Of a stretch of 64,000 nt of DNA, positions 42,900 to 51,792 are shown in pieces. The position numbers were made by a program, and so were the translations under genes. The notes beneath the pieces were generated by a model, which did no database searches, was not told where the DNA came from, and worked only from the letters and a program-made list of their open reading frames with translations. Each line of letters opens with the position of its first letter. Position 1 is the first letter of the stretch. This stretch comes from Marinomonas spartinae. Lineage in GTDB: Bacteria > Pseudomonadota > Gammaproteobacteria > Pseudomonadales > Marinomonadaceae. The stretch lies in contig NZ_JAEMUI010000001.1 of assembly GCF_016461715.1 (NCBI RefSeq), positions 124,001-188,000 on the forward strand. Direction: 5' to 3'.

Positions 42900-42955
42900 T
42901 AGCCTGTCTATTGTGTTGTTTATTAAGTTGAATTTTTCTTTTGCTTAATAATCTT

Positions 42956-42985
42956 AAAAGCCGTGTTTTTAGCACGGCTTTTTGC
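42956..42985 (+). terminator. Rho-independent terminator after pckA
   Basis: AAAAGCCGTG (42956-42965) and CACGGCTTTT (42973-42982) form a 10-bp stem with T-run. A weaker TATTAAG/CTTAATA hairpin precedes it. Confidence 0.88.
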
Positions 42986-43021
42986 TTTCTTATGTCGGTC
43001 TATCTGGCCTGATGACGTCTC

Positions 43022-43819
43022 ATGTTGTACTCTTTACTGATGTATGTGGATACTCATTGTCATTTAGATTTTGCTGCTTTTGATGGCTCTCGTTCTGAGC
43101 TGATGTCTGCTTGTCTGGAAAGTAATATTCGGCATTTTTTGGTGCCTTCGACAACCTATATGAGTTGGCAAAAAGTAGCGCAACTTGCTCTTGTTTACCC
43201 TATGTGGCGAGTGGCATTTGGTTTGCATCCTTATTTTTTGCGTAGCGAATGTATTGAGAATATTGATAAGCTTGGCGATGTCTGTGAGCAAGAAAAAGCA
43301 GTCGCTATCGGCGAGATTGGTCTCGATTTTTGGCCTGATGCGGTGGCTGTAGAGGTGCAAAAGCGCTTTTTTGAGGCTCAATTAAGTGTCGCAAGAGAAT
43401 TGAATTTGCCAGTGATTTTACATGCCCGTAAAAGCTATGATGTGGTTCTAAAGATGATTCGTGACGCAAATCATACCAGCGGTGGGATTATTCATGCCTT
43501 TAATGGTAGTCTAGAGCAGGCCAATCGATTTGTGGAGCGGGGCTTTTTGCTAGGGATAGGCGGAACAATAACTTATCCTCGGGCCAAAAAGGCCCATCGA
43601 GTAGTGCAACAATTAGGAGATCATGCGTATGTGTTGGAAACGGACTCGCCTGATATGCCGTTGCATGGTTTTCAGGGGCAAATAAACACGCCTTTGAGTA
43701 TTCCTAAAGTGGCTTTTTGTCTGGCTGAGTTAAGAGGTCGGATCGTAAATGATATTGCTAAACAAGCGAAAAAGAATCTACTTAGATTGTTTCCTAAGTG
43801 GTATGAGGATGAACGTTGA
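43022..43819 (+). CDS. TatD-family metal-dependent hydrolase (YjjV-like)
   Basis: A 265-residue TIM-barrel hydrolase of the TatD type, which in relatives is a metal-dependent DNase. Metal ligands are visible: the HxH of VDTHCHLDF, the Glu in AIGEIGLDFW, His in LPVILHARKSYD, His in GGIIHAFNGS and Asp in LETDSPDMPL. The residues match YjjV more than TatD itself. The start may be the ATG at 43040 (MYVDTHCHL), since neither ATG has a strong ribosome site. It overlaps the next gene by 4 bp, so they share an operon. Confidence 0.9.
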   Translation: MLYSLLMYVDTHCHLDFAAFDGSRSELMSACLESNIRHFLVPSTTYMSWQKVAQLALVYPMWRVAFGLHPYFLRSECIENIDKLGDVCEQEKAVAIGEIGLDFWPDAVAVEVQKRFFEAQLSVARELNLPVILHARKSYDVVLKMIRDANHTSGGIIHAFNGSLEQANRFVERGFLLGIGGTITYPRAKKAHRVVQQLGDHAYVLETDSPDMPLHGFQGQINTPLSIPKVAFCLAELRGRIVNDIAKQAKKNLLRLFPKWYEDER

Positions 43820-44697
43820 GTAACCAAGACGATATTAATGCACCTATACGTATTTTACTATTAGGGTCAGACACGGAAATTGGCAGCGCCTTATTAGCCT
43901 TTTCGAAAGATCAAAATGAGTTTGAATGGCTTTGTCCCTCAGAGAGTGTATTGTTGGGAAGTCAGGTTGAGACTGAACTGGAGACGCTGCAGTACGATGT
44001 GGTTATTGATGCTTTAAGTCTGCGTCATGCGTTGCAGGATGACTATTCCAAAGTGCAACATGTTTTGTCTTTGTTAAGTGAAAAGAAGACTGCGCCGATT
44101 ATGATGATCAGTTCGGTAAGAGTGTTTTCAGGTGAGAAGTCGGCTTCATATTTAGAGACAGATGAGCCGGACGGAACAGACTCGTATGCTCGGGTGTTGA
44201 TTGCATCCGAAGAGATCGTACTGCGTCATGAAGAAAATATTGTATTGCGAACAGGGTGGTTGTTTAGTGGGCACAGTGATGATTTTGTTTGCCGCACACT
44301 TGGTTTGATTCAGGATGGCGTCAATCTGGCTTATAAAGACAATCTGGTAGGCTGTCCTACCCCCGTATCAGACCTTGCTCGCGTGGCATTGTCTGTGATC
44401 AAGCAACGCCATTATGGGGCAAAAAACACAGGAATTTATCATTATTGTTGTGCTGAAGAAATTAGCTGGATTGGTTTGGTTGAGGCGATTTTAGCGACGT
44501 CTGGTCAAATGGACCCCAAGGTCAATGTTGAAGTGGAGTCAATAGAGGACTCTCTGATGGTCATGGATGGCGAGGTGGCACAAATAAAAAGGCAGTCTTT
44601 GTCCTGTCGTAGGGTGTTTAACCATTATGGTGTTAAGCAGCGTCCTTGGCGATCTAACCTGCGAAATTTAGTCAAAGAGCTTTATAAAACGAATTAA
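43816..44697 (+). CDS. RmlD-like short-chain dehydrogenase homologue, active-site motifs degenerate
   Basis: A 293-residue extended-SDR-fold protein resembling dTDP-4-dehydrorhamnose reductase. It begins with TTG overlapping the TatD stop (TTGA), with GAGGA just upstream. The GxxGxxG nucleotide motif is altered to GSDTEIG (residues 17-23), and the catalytic YxxxK is Y124-A-R-V-L128, with the lysine lost. VLRTGWLFSG and DNLVGCPTPVSDLARV retain RmlD-like substrate-side motifs. It is probably a non-catalytic or NAD-independent relative; a nucleotide-sugar-binding role is possible. Operon with TatD-like gene upstream. Confidence 0.75.
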   Translation: MSNQDDINAPIRILLLGSDTEIGSALLAFSKDQNEFEWLCPSESVLLGSQVETELETLQYDVVIDALSLRHALQDDYSKVQHVLSLLSEKKTAPIMMISSVRVFSGEKSASYLETDEPDGTDSYARVLIASEEIVLRHEENIVLRTGWLFSGHSDDFVCRTLGLIQDGVNLAYKDNLVGCPTPVSDLARVALSVIKQRHYGAKNTGIYHYCCAEEISWIGLVEAILATSGQMDPKVNVEVESIEDSLMVMDGEVAQIKRQSLSCRRVFNHYGVKQRPWRSNLRNLVKELYKTN

Positions 44698-44716
44698 TCA
44701 TTAGTTAGGGTCTGAC

Positions 44717-45127
44717 GTGAATAGAATCAATCACAAAGCGGTCATATTAGTTTTTTTATTGCAACTTCTGGTTGGATTTTTGTGGTACTCAGCCGCGCCA
44801 ACTTCGCTGCTAAGCAGCGGTCAAAGTGCGGCGCCTTTGCCAAATCCGAAAACGGTTATGTTTTTCTGTCTGGCTGCTTTTGTGTATGTGTATTTTAGCG
44901 CGTGGTTATTAATAAAAGTGAAGCCTCCATCAAGCTTTTCTATGATGCTGGTAATTATTGGGGTTTGGGTATGTTGCGTGCTGCCTAATTTTGTCTTTAT
45001 AAGTGTGTATTTGCACTTAACGGAGTCTACCTGTATTTACTTATTGTCATTTGGTGCTGTCAGTTGCTTGATATCTTCTATTGTGCTGCCTTTGTGGCGT
45101 TCTTCTCGATCTATTTTTAAAGGCTAA
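44717..45127 (+). CDS. Small membrane protein, DUF1761-like
   Basis: A 136-residue protein with four hydrophobic segments and no soluble domain. The opening INHKAVILVFLLQLLVGFLWYSAAP recalls DUF1761 (QLLVGFLWYS-type motif), but the match is short. Start GTG at 44717. It follows the SDR-like gene by 19 bp and likely shares its transcript. Function unknown. Terminator at 45184-45220. Confidence 0.55.
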   Translation: MNRINHKAVILVFLLQLLVGFLWYSAAPTSLLSSGQSAAPLPNPKTVMFFCLAAFVYVYFSAWLLIKVKPPSSFSMMLVIIGVWVCCVLPNFVFISVYLHLTESTCIYLLSFGAVSCLISSIVLPLWRSSRSIFKG

Positions 45128-45183
45128 GCGGGCGCTATTTTCAAGGTGGGTTAGTCTGGCAAATATTCTGAATAGACTTTATA

Positions 45184-45220
45184 AAAAAACGCAAAGAGCT
45201 TTAAGGCCTTTGCGTTTTTT
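45184..45220. terminator. Bidirectional Rho-independent terminator
   Basis: AAAAAACGCAAAG (45184-45196) pairs with CTTTGCGTTTTTT (45208-45220) over 13 bp. It ends both the TatD operon and convergent fabY. Confidence 0.88.
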
Positions 45221-45254
45221 TTGTGTTGTGAGAGATTGATTAGGCGGCTATAGA

Positions 45255-47171
45255 TCAGCAGATATCATCAAAATCGTTATTAACCTTTAACGAGACTGGG
45301 ATGTCGTAGCCTGGTAAACGGATTTCAGACTCTGACATGATTAAGTCTTCGCCCCCGAGAACGTGGAAGCCAAATTTATATATAGGATGGCTTTCACCGT
45401 GAATGGCTGCTTGGTTATACGCTTCTGCGGCGATTCGGACTTGCTGGTTTTTCTCTTTATAGTCGGCCATTTGCTCTTGTGAATAACGTTTGCTTAGCAT
45501 ATTCATCACCTTGTGAGGTGCGATGAGGACGGCTGTCGCATTGTTTCCACCAAATCCTTTTGAGTTGAGAAGAGCGGCATCAAAATATTGGCTGCCATAT
45601 TCTTGGTGTTTCAATTGGAAGTGCAGGCCTTCTTGGTATACGTCATCTGCTAGGGCTTGAGAGGTAACGATCCCAGGAAGAATGCCGTCTTTCCACACAC
45701 CCAAAGAGAGGTGTAACTGATCGCCACCAGCGGTGCCTTGAGAGTGGCCGATGTAGGCTTTTACTGCAGTAACGGGCATATTTTTCGCCCCAAAACTGGT
45801 CGCTGCTTTACTCAGAACGTGAGATTCTGTGACTCGATTTTGAGGAGTACTGGTACCATGAGCCTGAATAAACGTGCGTTCGGTTAGGCCTGTTTTGCCG
45901 ATCATGTTTTGTAGATAAGCCATGGCTTTGGTCATGGTGAGATAGTTGCCGATACCGGGTGCCGAAATGGATTTTTTATGACCATCGGCGTGTGAGAAAA
46001 CAGCAGGGATGGCGCCATAAATTTCCGCACCAAGCTCTATTGCTAGCTCATCGTCCATGAGCAGTGTCCATTGGCTAGATTCGCCAATGGTAAATCCGCA
46101 GTTTTGCGCGAATGGGCGACAGCTACGAGTATGATCTGGTTCTGCTTGGTTGGATATCTGGTCAAGCGCGAGCAGGGCGGTGTCTTCTGCTAGGGCTCCC
46201 ATGGTTCGAAAGCCTTCGATGATTTCTGGGGTAATCGGAGCATCGCTTCCCCCTACCATGGCGACACGGAATTTTCCGGTCTTAATGCCTTCAACGGCTT
46301 TTTCTAGGTTGAAAAAATAGGTTGCACAAGCGCCAATGGATGTCCCTACATTACCAACACTGCCTAGTAAGTAAGCGTTCACAAAATCGGCAGGCATTTG
46401 GGCATAGCCTAATGGCAAATGCTTAGACGTGGTACGTTTTCCCATTAGTGCGGATTTGAGCATGCCGCCAAACCCTAAATCGTCCATTTGCCCAATGGAG
46501 TTAGCAGCGTAAACGGCCATCTCATCGGGAGCTACTTTGCTACGAATTACTTCCCAGTCAATACCTGTGCTTTGTAATGCGTCCGAAGCACCATAAACCG
46601 TCATTTGCAAACCTCGAGGATGGTTGCGGCTTTGGTAAAGCTTGGCCGCATCAAACCCAGTGGGAAGTTGTCCTGCAGATTTGACTGATAATGGTCTGGT
46701 ATCTTTGATAAAGGCTTCTAGGTTGCCATCTACTGTGACGCGTGAAAGATTGTCTGAAATCGCAGCAACATGCCAGTTGGCTGGACGATCATCGGGCAGT
46801 GAGCGCGTTTTGATCGTAAAACTGAGTTTTTCTTCTTGGCTGTTGGGTGCAAGAACAGATTTCTTATGAAGCGTGACGTGATCAACATCAAATAAACTTG
46901 GGTGGATACGACGAATCAGCGTTTGAGCGAGTAACGTCTCGCCAATGCTGTCGATTAGCGCGATATCATCTAAGGCTTCGCCATCATCGGTGTGCCATAA
47001 GCCATTTCGATAGTCAGCTGCGTTCGTTAATGTCGCAAGATCGAGTAACACATCTTGTTGCATGTGACTGGGTAGGAGGTCAAAAACAATACGGCGATAG
47101 GCTTGATGTGAAGAGCTGCGACCAGCTGAATTTATTCCGCCAAAGCCAATAATAACAGGTAAACGGGCCAA
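45255..47171 (-). CDS. fabY: Beta-ketoacyl-ACP synthase FabY
   Basis: A 638-residue ketosynthase, the FabY class first known from Pseudomonas, which starts fatty acid synthesis from acetyl-CoA and malonyl-ACP in place of FabH. The opening MARLPVIIGFGGINSAGRSS and the KSAGQLPTGFDAAKLYQSRNHPRGLQM segment are FabY specific. The catalytic triad is visible: Cys in VGTSIGACATYFFNLE, His in QAHGTSTP and His in AYIGHSQGTAG. An additional 200 residues before the ketosynthase core mark FabY. Monocistronic on the minus strand; the 160-bp gap upstream would hold the promoter. Confidence 0.95.
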   Translation of the reverse strand: MARLPVIIGFGGINSAGRSSSHQAYRRIVFDLLPSHMQQDVLLDLATLTNAADYRNGLWHTDDGEALDDIALIDSIGETLLAQTLIRRIHPSLFDVDHVTLHKKSVLAPNSQEEKLSFTIKTRSLPDDRPANWHVAAISDNLSRVTVDGNLEAFIKDTRPLSVKSAGQLPTGFDAAKLYQSRNHPRGLQMTVYGASDALQSTGIDWEVIRSKVAPDEMAVYAANSIGQMDDLGFGGMLKSALMGKRTTSKHLPLGYAQMPADFVNAYLLGSVGNVGTSIGACATYFFNLEKAVEGIKTGKFRVAMVGGSDAPITPEIIEGFRTMGALAEDTALLALDQISNQAEPDHTRSCRPFAQNCGFTIGESSQWTLLMDDELAIELGAEIYGAIPAVFSHADGHKKSISAPGIGNYLTMTKAMAYLQNMIGKTGLTERTFIQAHGTSTPQNRVTESHVLSKAATSFGAKNMPVTAVKAYIGHSQGTAGGDQLHLSLGVWKDGILPGIVTSQALADDVYQEGLHFQLKHQEYGSQYFDAALLNSKGFGGNNATAVLIAPHKVMNMLSKRYSQEQMADYKEKNQQVRIAAEAYNQAAIHGESHPIYKFGFHVLGGEDLIMSESEIRLPGYDIPVSLKVNNDFDDIC

Positions 47172-47331
47172 TTGAATTTCCTCGTTTTAAATGGGTAAAA
47201 GTTAGAGCTATTGTAATGAAGGAGGGCTTAGTTAGCCACCCTACTATATGGAAATAGATGTTATTCCAATCGGCTCAACAGGTTTTTAAGAGACTTTTTT
47301 GCTTGGTCTCTATTGTGTTTATTTTAGTATA

Positions 47332-48264
47332 TTAGTTAACACTTACTTTTGGGTCATTTTGGGTATTAAAACGCCACAGTTTATTGTATTCAATAAGTCC
47401 TTCTATTTCGTCAACATAGGCCTGCCCGCGTTGCGAGTAGTTATCTAAGCCATGAACAAGAGCGAGCCCTGTAATGGGATCGTGGTCTTTGCGCAAGTTA
47501 GCTCGGATCGCTCTTAGCTTTTTGTAGGCGGCGTTTTGATTAAGGTTATCAATGTAGGAAAACACGGACTCTCTTGCATCGTTAAACTTTCTCACTTCAT
47601 GTGCAGCACCATCATCTCTCGATTCAGGTACTAGGCCGCAGCCTTTTCTAAAACACCACTGACCAAAATAATTATTTCCATCGGTCGCAAATCTAGAAGT
47701 TCCCCAAGCCGATTCGTTTGCCGCCTGAGCAAGTACTAAGGAGCTTGGTACAATGTCAACGTAGTTAAGCAGTTGTTTTATGTCATCGGCACTCGGGCTG
47801 TCTACTTTATCAAGACCACTACTGGATCTTAAGTCCGAAAGCCAAGCTTTATCTTTTGCTGACAAAGAATCCCCTTTTTTCAGCGTTGCTAACAAGGAGA
47901 ATAAACGCTTTCTTTGTCGAAGGATTTGGGCATTTTTTTCATCAACAAAAGGTTTAATAAAGCTGAAAAAGGCTTGTTTGCGCTCATTCACATCTTTTAT
48001 GGCTGAAAAGTCAGGTGTTTTAGTTGTCACCGGATGCTTCTTGAAGTAATCCTTTTCTTCTGCTGAGCTTTCTCCTGATAGATTGGCCTGATCCTGTAGG
48101 TCTGCTTCCTCCTCGGCTTCCCCATTAGAAGACTGTTCACTAGACACTTGTCCAGATGAGGCCTGCGATGTGTTATTTTCGTTCAGTTTGCCGACGGATT
48201 CTATTTTTAACCAGAGGATAAAAATAAGCGCAAATGATATAAGCCAGAGAATTTTTCTTTCCAT
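47332..48264 (-). CDS. Bax-like peptidoglycan glucosaminidase-family protein
   Basis: A 310-residue membrane-anchored protein of the glucosaminidase (FlgJ/Bax) family. One hydrophobic segment at residues 4-20 anchors it, then an acidic Ser/Glu-rich linker (about 30-75) precedes the catalytic domain. The active-site Glu is in ALAQAANESAWGTSRFA (about residue 190), with GNNYFGQWCF and AVHGLDNYSQRGQAYVDEIEGLI as family motifs. It resembles E. coli Bax, of uncertain role in the cell envelope. The gap on each side is about 170 bp; no terminator is obvious. Confidence 0.85.
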   Translation of the reverse strand: MERKILWLISFALIFILWLKIESVGKLNENNTSQASSGQVSSEQSSNGEAEEEADLQDQANLSGESSAEEKDYFKKHPVTTKTPDFSAIKDVNERKQAFFSFIKPFVDEKNAQILRQRKRLFSLLATLKKGDSLSAKDKAWLSDLRSSSGLDKVDSPSADDIKQLLNYVDIVPSSLVLAQAANESAWGTSRFATDGNNYFGQWCFRKGCGLVPESRDDGAAHEVRKFNDARESVFSYIDNLNQNAAYKKLRAIRANLRKDHDPITGLALVHGLDNYSQRGQAYVDEIEGLIEYNKLWRFNTQNDPKVSVN

Positions 48265-48441
48265 AAATGACTAAGGGTCTCGATTCTTTTTATAACATGC
48301 AAAGTTCATTGATTTTAAATGAGACTTTTCTAATTAGTGTGTTTTTTATAAAAAAGTGAGTCCATTATCTCGAAAAAAAGCACATTTTAATAGCTTTATC
48401 ATTTATCTCCTTGGCTTTGTCTTAATATTCGTTATCTTTCA

Positions 48442-49419
48442 CTATGTTTGACGAAATAGCGTAGTTGGGCCCTCAGGGACGATCCTAGTCGGATTTATCA
48501 TATGGTGACTGTAATAATAATGGCGTTTTATATGCTGTAAATTGACGGTATTAGAGACATTTTTTGTATTGAAAAGTTTTTGTAAGTACCTGTTTAGATT
48601 AGGGTAGTCTATTATTCTTTTTAGATTGCATTTGAAGTGACCAAAATACACGGCATCAAAGCGAATGAGGGTGGTAAAAAGGCGCCAATCAGCTTCTGTT
48701 TGGTTATCGCCAACGAGAAAAGTGGAGTGTTTTAGTGTCTCTTCGATGTCATCCAGAGTGCTGAATAATGGTTTCAGTGCTTCCTGGTAAGCTTTTTGGG
48801 TGGTGGCAAAGCCGCATTTGTATACACCGTTGTTGACCGTATCATAAACGCGTTGGTTGATAGCATCTATCTCAGATGAGAGCTCACTGGGATAAAAGTC
48901 CAATGTGTTACCTGTGAGATCATTGAATGCTGAGTTGAACATGCGAATAATATCGGCGGATTCATTTGAGACAATGGTTTGCGTTCGTTTATCCCATAAG
49001 ATGGGAACGGTAACACGTCCGCTGTAATCCGCTTTGGCTCTTGTGTAAAGTTGATGAGCGAAGCTTGAGTGATAGAGTGGATCGCCCATGTCGATATAGG
49101 GGTCTTGAAAGGTGGCGTCTTCTTTGAACTCCCAGCCGTTTGTCAGCATATCAGGATGGACACAGCTGACGGATATGAGATCTTCTAAGTCTTTAAGTTG
49201 TCGAAAAATAAGTGTTCGATGAGCCCAAGGACAAGCGAGAGAAACATAAAGATGGTATCGATCTGATTCTGCCGGAAAGTGAGTTGAGTTGGTGCTGTCA
49301 TAATTGGCCGGACTGACGATCCAGTTGCGGAATACCGCTTCGCTGCGTACAAACTTTCCGCCAGTGCTGTCAGTGTCGTACCATTTGTCTGCCCATTGGC
49401 CGTCAATGAGTAATCCCAT
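48442..49419 (-). CDS. yqjG: Glutathionyl-hydroquinone reductase (Xi-class GST)
   Basis: A 325-residue YqjG/EcmB-type protein that reduces glutathionyl-hydroquinones with glutathione. The active site LACPWAHRTLI (Cys about residue 61) is that of the Xi class. TVPILWDKRTQTIVSNESADIIRM is the glutathione-binding cis-Pro segment, and TEADWRLFTTLIRFDAVYFGHFKCN is the helical C-terminal signature. The protein is cytoplasmic and monocistronic, divergent from the GGDEF gene. Confidence 0.92.
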   Translation of the reverse strand: MGLLIDGQWADKWYDTDSTGGKFVRSEAVFRNWIVSPANYDSTNSTHFPAESDRYHLYVSLACPWAHRTLIFRQLKDLEDLISVSCVHPDMLTNGWEFKEDATFQDPYIDMGDPLYHSSFAHQLYTRAKADYSGRVTVPILWDKRTQTIVSNESADIIRMFNSAFNDLTGNTLDFYPSELSSEIDAINQRVYDTVNNGVYKCGFATTQKAYQEALKPLFSTLDDIEETLKHSTFLVGDNQTEADWRLFTTLIRFDAVYFGHFKCNLKRIIDYPNLNRYLQKLFNTKNVSNTVNLQHIKRHYYYSHHMINPTRIVPEGPTTLFRQT

Positions 49420-49526
49420 GTGGTTCTCCTTGTGAGTATCAATCTGTTTATTATCAATGAATATCGAGTAGTTTCGGAGCGTAATATTGATCCTTTTTAA
49501 TCGAATGATTCGATGTGTTGGTGCTT

Positions 49527-50702
49527 ATGATTGAGCGTTTTCAGTCTTTGTTGATACCGTGCTTTATTCTGCTGGCCAGTGTGTACGGTAGTTTATATAT
49601 CAGCCATCTGCCACCTCTTTGGTTTGCGTTGTTGCCGTGGATGCCTGTCATTTTATCGGCTGTTGCGGTGTTGCTAGCTTGGCACTTCAACAAAGGGCGT
49701 GTACTTGTTGTGATCTGTTTGTTGTTGATACCCAAGGTATATGGGCATTCCAGTACGGAATCGGTGAACGCTTATTTGGCTGTCTCCTGCTTTTGCATTG
49801 CGCTATTAAGCTTTGTTCGTGAACGCGGGTTTTTCAATCGCTTTGTTGTGAACCGTTTTTTGTTCATTGCCATGTTGCTGGCTTGGTGTTACGCCGTTGA
49901 TGCTAAGTGGGTGTCTTTTTCCTTTCTGGATCAGTCATTTTTATCTTTCCAGATCACATGGTCTACGCTGTTGTTGTGGTGTGTTTTGCTGGTTAGTGTG
50001 GTGGTTACTGGCTGTACGTGGTGGCTCGCCAATGATGCTTTTTGTGCCAGTGCATTGATGAGTATCGTTGGCTTAATGGTCATGACCCTGTTTTCTATTT
50101 CTTCGAATCAGGTCGATGTGCTGTTGTCTGCACAGTGTCTTGTATGGCTGTTCTTTTTATTAATGGAAAGTCATCGAATGGCGTACCTGGATGAGCTGAC
50201 AACGTTGCCAGGTAGACGAGCTTTAAATGAAAATTTGTTGGGATTATCTGGGAAGTATGCCTTGGTAATGGCAGATGTGGACCATTTTAAGTCATTTAAT
50301 GATACTTATGGGCACGATATGGGAGATAGAGTACTAGCTCATGTGGCCCGTCAATTACAGCGATTTTCTCACCCTGGGCGGGCGTATCGTTTTGGTGGTG
50401 AGGAGTTTACTATGGTCTTTCGTGCCAAAGTACTGAGCGATATTGAGCCGATTTTAGAAGAGGTTAGAACTCAGATTGAAACCATGCCAGTTGAAGTCTA
50501 TGACCCTAAAAAGAAGAAAACCATTGAGACCAGTGTAACGGCCAGTTTTGGTGTGGCGTTGTCGACACCAGGGGAACTGGCTGATGAAGTGTTAATGCGC
50601 GCGGATAAGGCGTTGTATCAGGCCAAGCGCAAAGGGCGAAATTGTGTTGTGTTCTCTAAGCCGACTAATCATCGGTCGAGTAAAAATAAGGCAAATGTGT
50701 AA
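49527..50702 (+). CDS. GGDEF-domain diguanylate cyclase with multi-pass membrane N-terminus
   Basis: A 391-residue protein with about six or seven hydrophobic segments over the first 215 residues and a C-terminal GGDEF domain (from about residue 225, DELTTLPGRRALNE). The active-site motif is RFGGEEF (GGEEF, an active variant), preceded by VMADVDHFKSFNDTYGHDMGDRVL. No RxxD inhibitory site lies at the usual position upstream (SHPG instead), so product inhibition may be absent. Makes cyclic-di-GMP, counterpart to the EAL protein at 7623. ATG at 49527 chosen; GTG 49515 is possible. Confidence 0.87.
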   Translation: MIERFQSLLIPCFILLASVYGSLYISHLPPLWFALLPWMPVILSAVAVLLAWHFNKGRVLVVICLLLIPKVYGHSSTESVNAYLAVSCFCIALLSFVRERGFFNRFVVNRFLFIAMLLAWCYAVDAKWVSFSFLDQSFLSFQITWSTLLLWCVLLVSVVVTGCTWWLANDAFCASALMSIVGLMVMTLFSISSNQVDVLLSAQCLVWLFFLLMESHRMAYLDELTTLPGRRALNENLLGLSGKYALVMADVDHFKSFNDTYGHDMGDRVLAHVARQLQRFSHPGRAYRFGGEEFTMVFRAKVLSDIEPILEEVRTQIETMPVEVYDPKKKKTIETSVTASFGVALSTPGELADEVLMRADKALYQAKRKGRNCVVFSKPTNHRSSKNKANV

Positions 50703-50869
50703 ATTTGTACGATTGGTCAACTTTTTGTTTCGTAGCTATTGCGTTGGACAAAAAGATCTCTATAATTCTTAAAAATTGAATTATTGACCATTTGGTTATT
50801 TTTTATTGCAAAGAAAAGTGTCAGGTGGTTTGAGGCGATCTGTCTCAGCAGAATATGGTGTTATAAGTG

Positions 50870-50997
50870 ATAAATGACTTAATAGCACACATAAAAGAGC
50901 CAACGTGGTGCAGCAGTTAGCGTAAATGATGAATGCCTAATCATTGTTTTTCGTCTCTGCTGTGAGGGGAAATGGGGAGCTTTGGCTCCCTTTTTTT
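50870..50997 (+). ncRNA. Candidate structured RNA or terminated leader in 442-bp gap
   Basis: The gap 50703-51144 between the GGDEF and TetR genes ends its first half in a good terminator: GGGAGC (50975-50980) / GCTCCC (50985-50990) then TTTTTTT. Upstream of it lies a nested stem: CAGCAG (50911) with CTGCTG (50957-50962) enclosing AATGAT (50925) with ATCATT (50940-50945). A TGTTATAAG-type extended -10 lies at 50859-50867. A 120-130-nt transcript would fit. It may instead be a long 3' tail of the GGDEF mRNA. No known sRNA family was recognised. Confidence 0.4.
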
Positions 50998-51144
50998 ATG
51001 CCTTACTATCGCGTTTCACCTTCGTTTAGGTGATTTCTAATCAATTGTCTTCTTATCCAATGATTTCTCTAGTGCCAAAGCCACCGATCTTCGCGTTATA
51101 ATGCTAGTTGCCTATTTCATGACGCCAGTTAAAGAGGTTCTATT

Positions 51145-51792
51145 TTGTCAGAAGCAAAACGACCAAAAGATCAATTAAAAACTCATATCCGTGAGCACAA
51201 TCAAACCTTAATTTTGGATGCCGCGGAGCGTGTGTTTGCACGTCAGGGATTGGCTAAAACCACGACACAAATGATTGCTGATGAGGCAGGTTTGCCGAAG
51301 GCAAATGTTCATTATTACTATCGCTCTAAAAAAGATTTATTAGAGGCAGTACTCGAAAAAATCCTGACTTTATGGTTGGATTCGGTGAGTCGTTTCACTC
51401 TAGAAGAAGGCCCTAAAGCCAATTTGACGCGCTATATCAGTGAGAAAATTGACCAATCGCGTATGAATGTGAGTGCTTCGAAAGTCTTTGCGATGGCTTT
51501 GATCGGCGAAGAAGCTTTTGTGCTGGATTTTCTTCGTGAGTATTTTGTCTCTGAATTAAGTCGAGAATCTAAGACAATTCAAGCATGGGTAGAGCAAGGG
51601 TTAATGGACCCCATTTCTACCGAGCATCTTTTTATCAGTTTGTGGGCAATGACACAAACCTACGCGGATTTTGATGCCCAAGTAAAGATTATTCTGCAGA
51701 AAGATCAGCTTGAAGAGTCTGACTATGATGAAGCGAAGCAATTTTTGACTCGTATGGTGTTGGCGGGTTGTGGTGTGAAGGAAGAAAACTGA
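51145..51792 (+). CDS. TetR-family regulator (RutR/YcdC-like)
   Basis: A 215-residue TetR repressor. The helix-turn-helix is ILDAAERVFARQGLAKTTTQMIADEAGLPKANVHYYYRSKKDLLEAV, with the C-terminal domain resembling the RutR/YcdC branch (YADFDAQ, LWAMTQTYADF). The start is TTG at 51145 with AGAGG upstream. Its stop overlaps the ATG of a LysE-type exporter by one base (TGATG), so the two are co-translated; it probably regulates that exporter. The ligand is unknown. Confidence 0.86.
   Translation: MSEAKRPKDQLKTHIREHNQTLILDAAERVFARQGLAKTTTQMIADEAGLPKANVHYYYRSKKDLLEAVLEKILTLWLDSVSRFTLEEGPKANLTRYISEKIDQSRMNVSASKVFAMALIGEEAFVLDFLREYFVSELSRESKTIQAWVEQGLMDPISTEHLFISLWAMTQTYADFDAQVKIILQKDQLEESDYDEAKQFLTRMVLAGCGVKEEN

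Noticed and set aside
50890-50970. tRNA-like segment in the GGDEF-TetR gap
   Set aside because: No acceptor stem, no TTCGA loop and no anticodon arm could be laid out.
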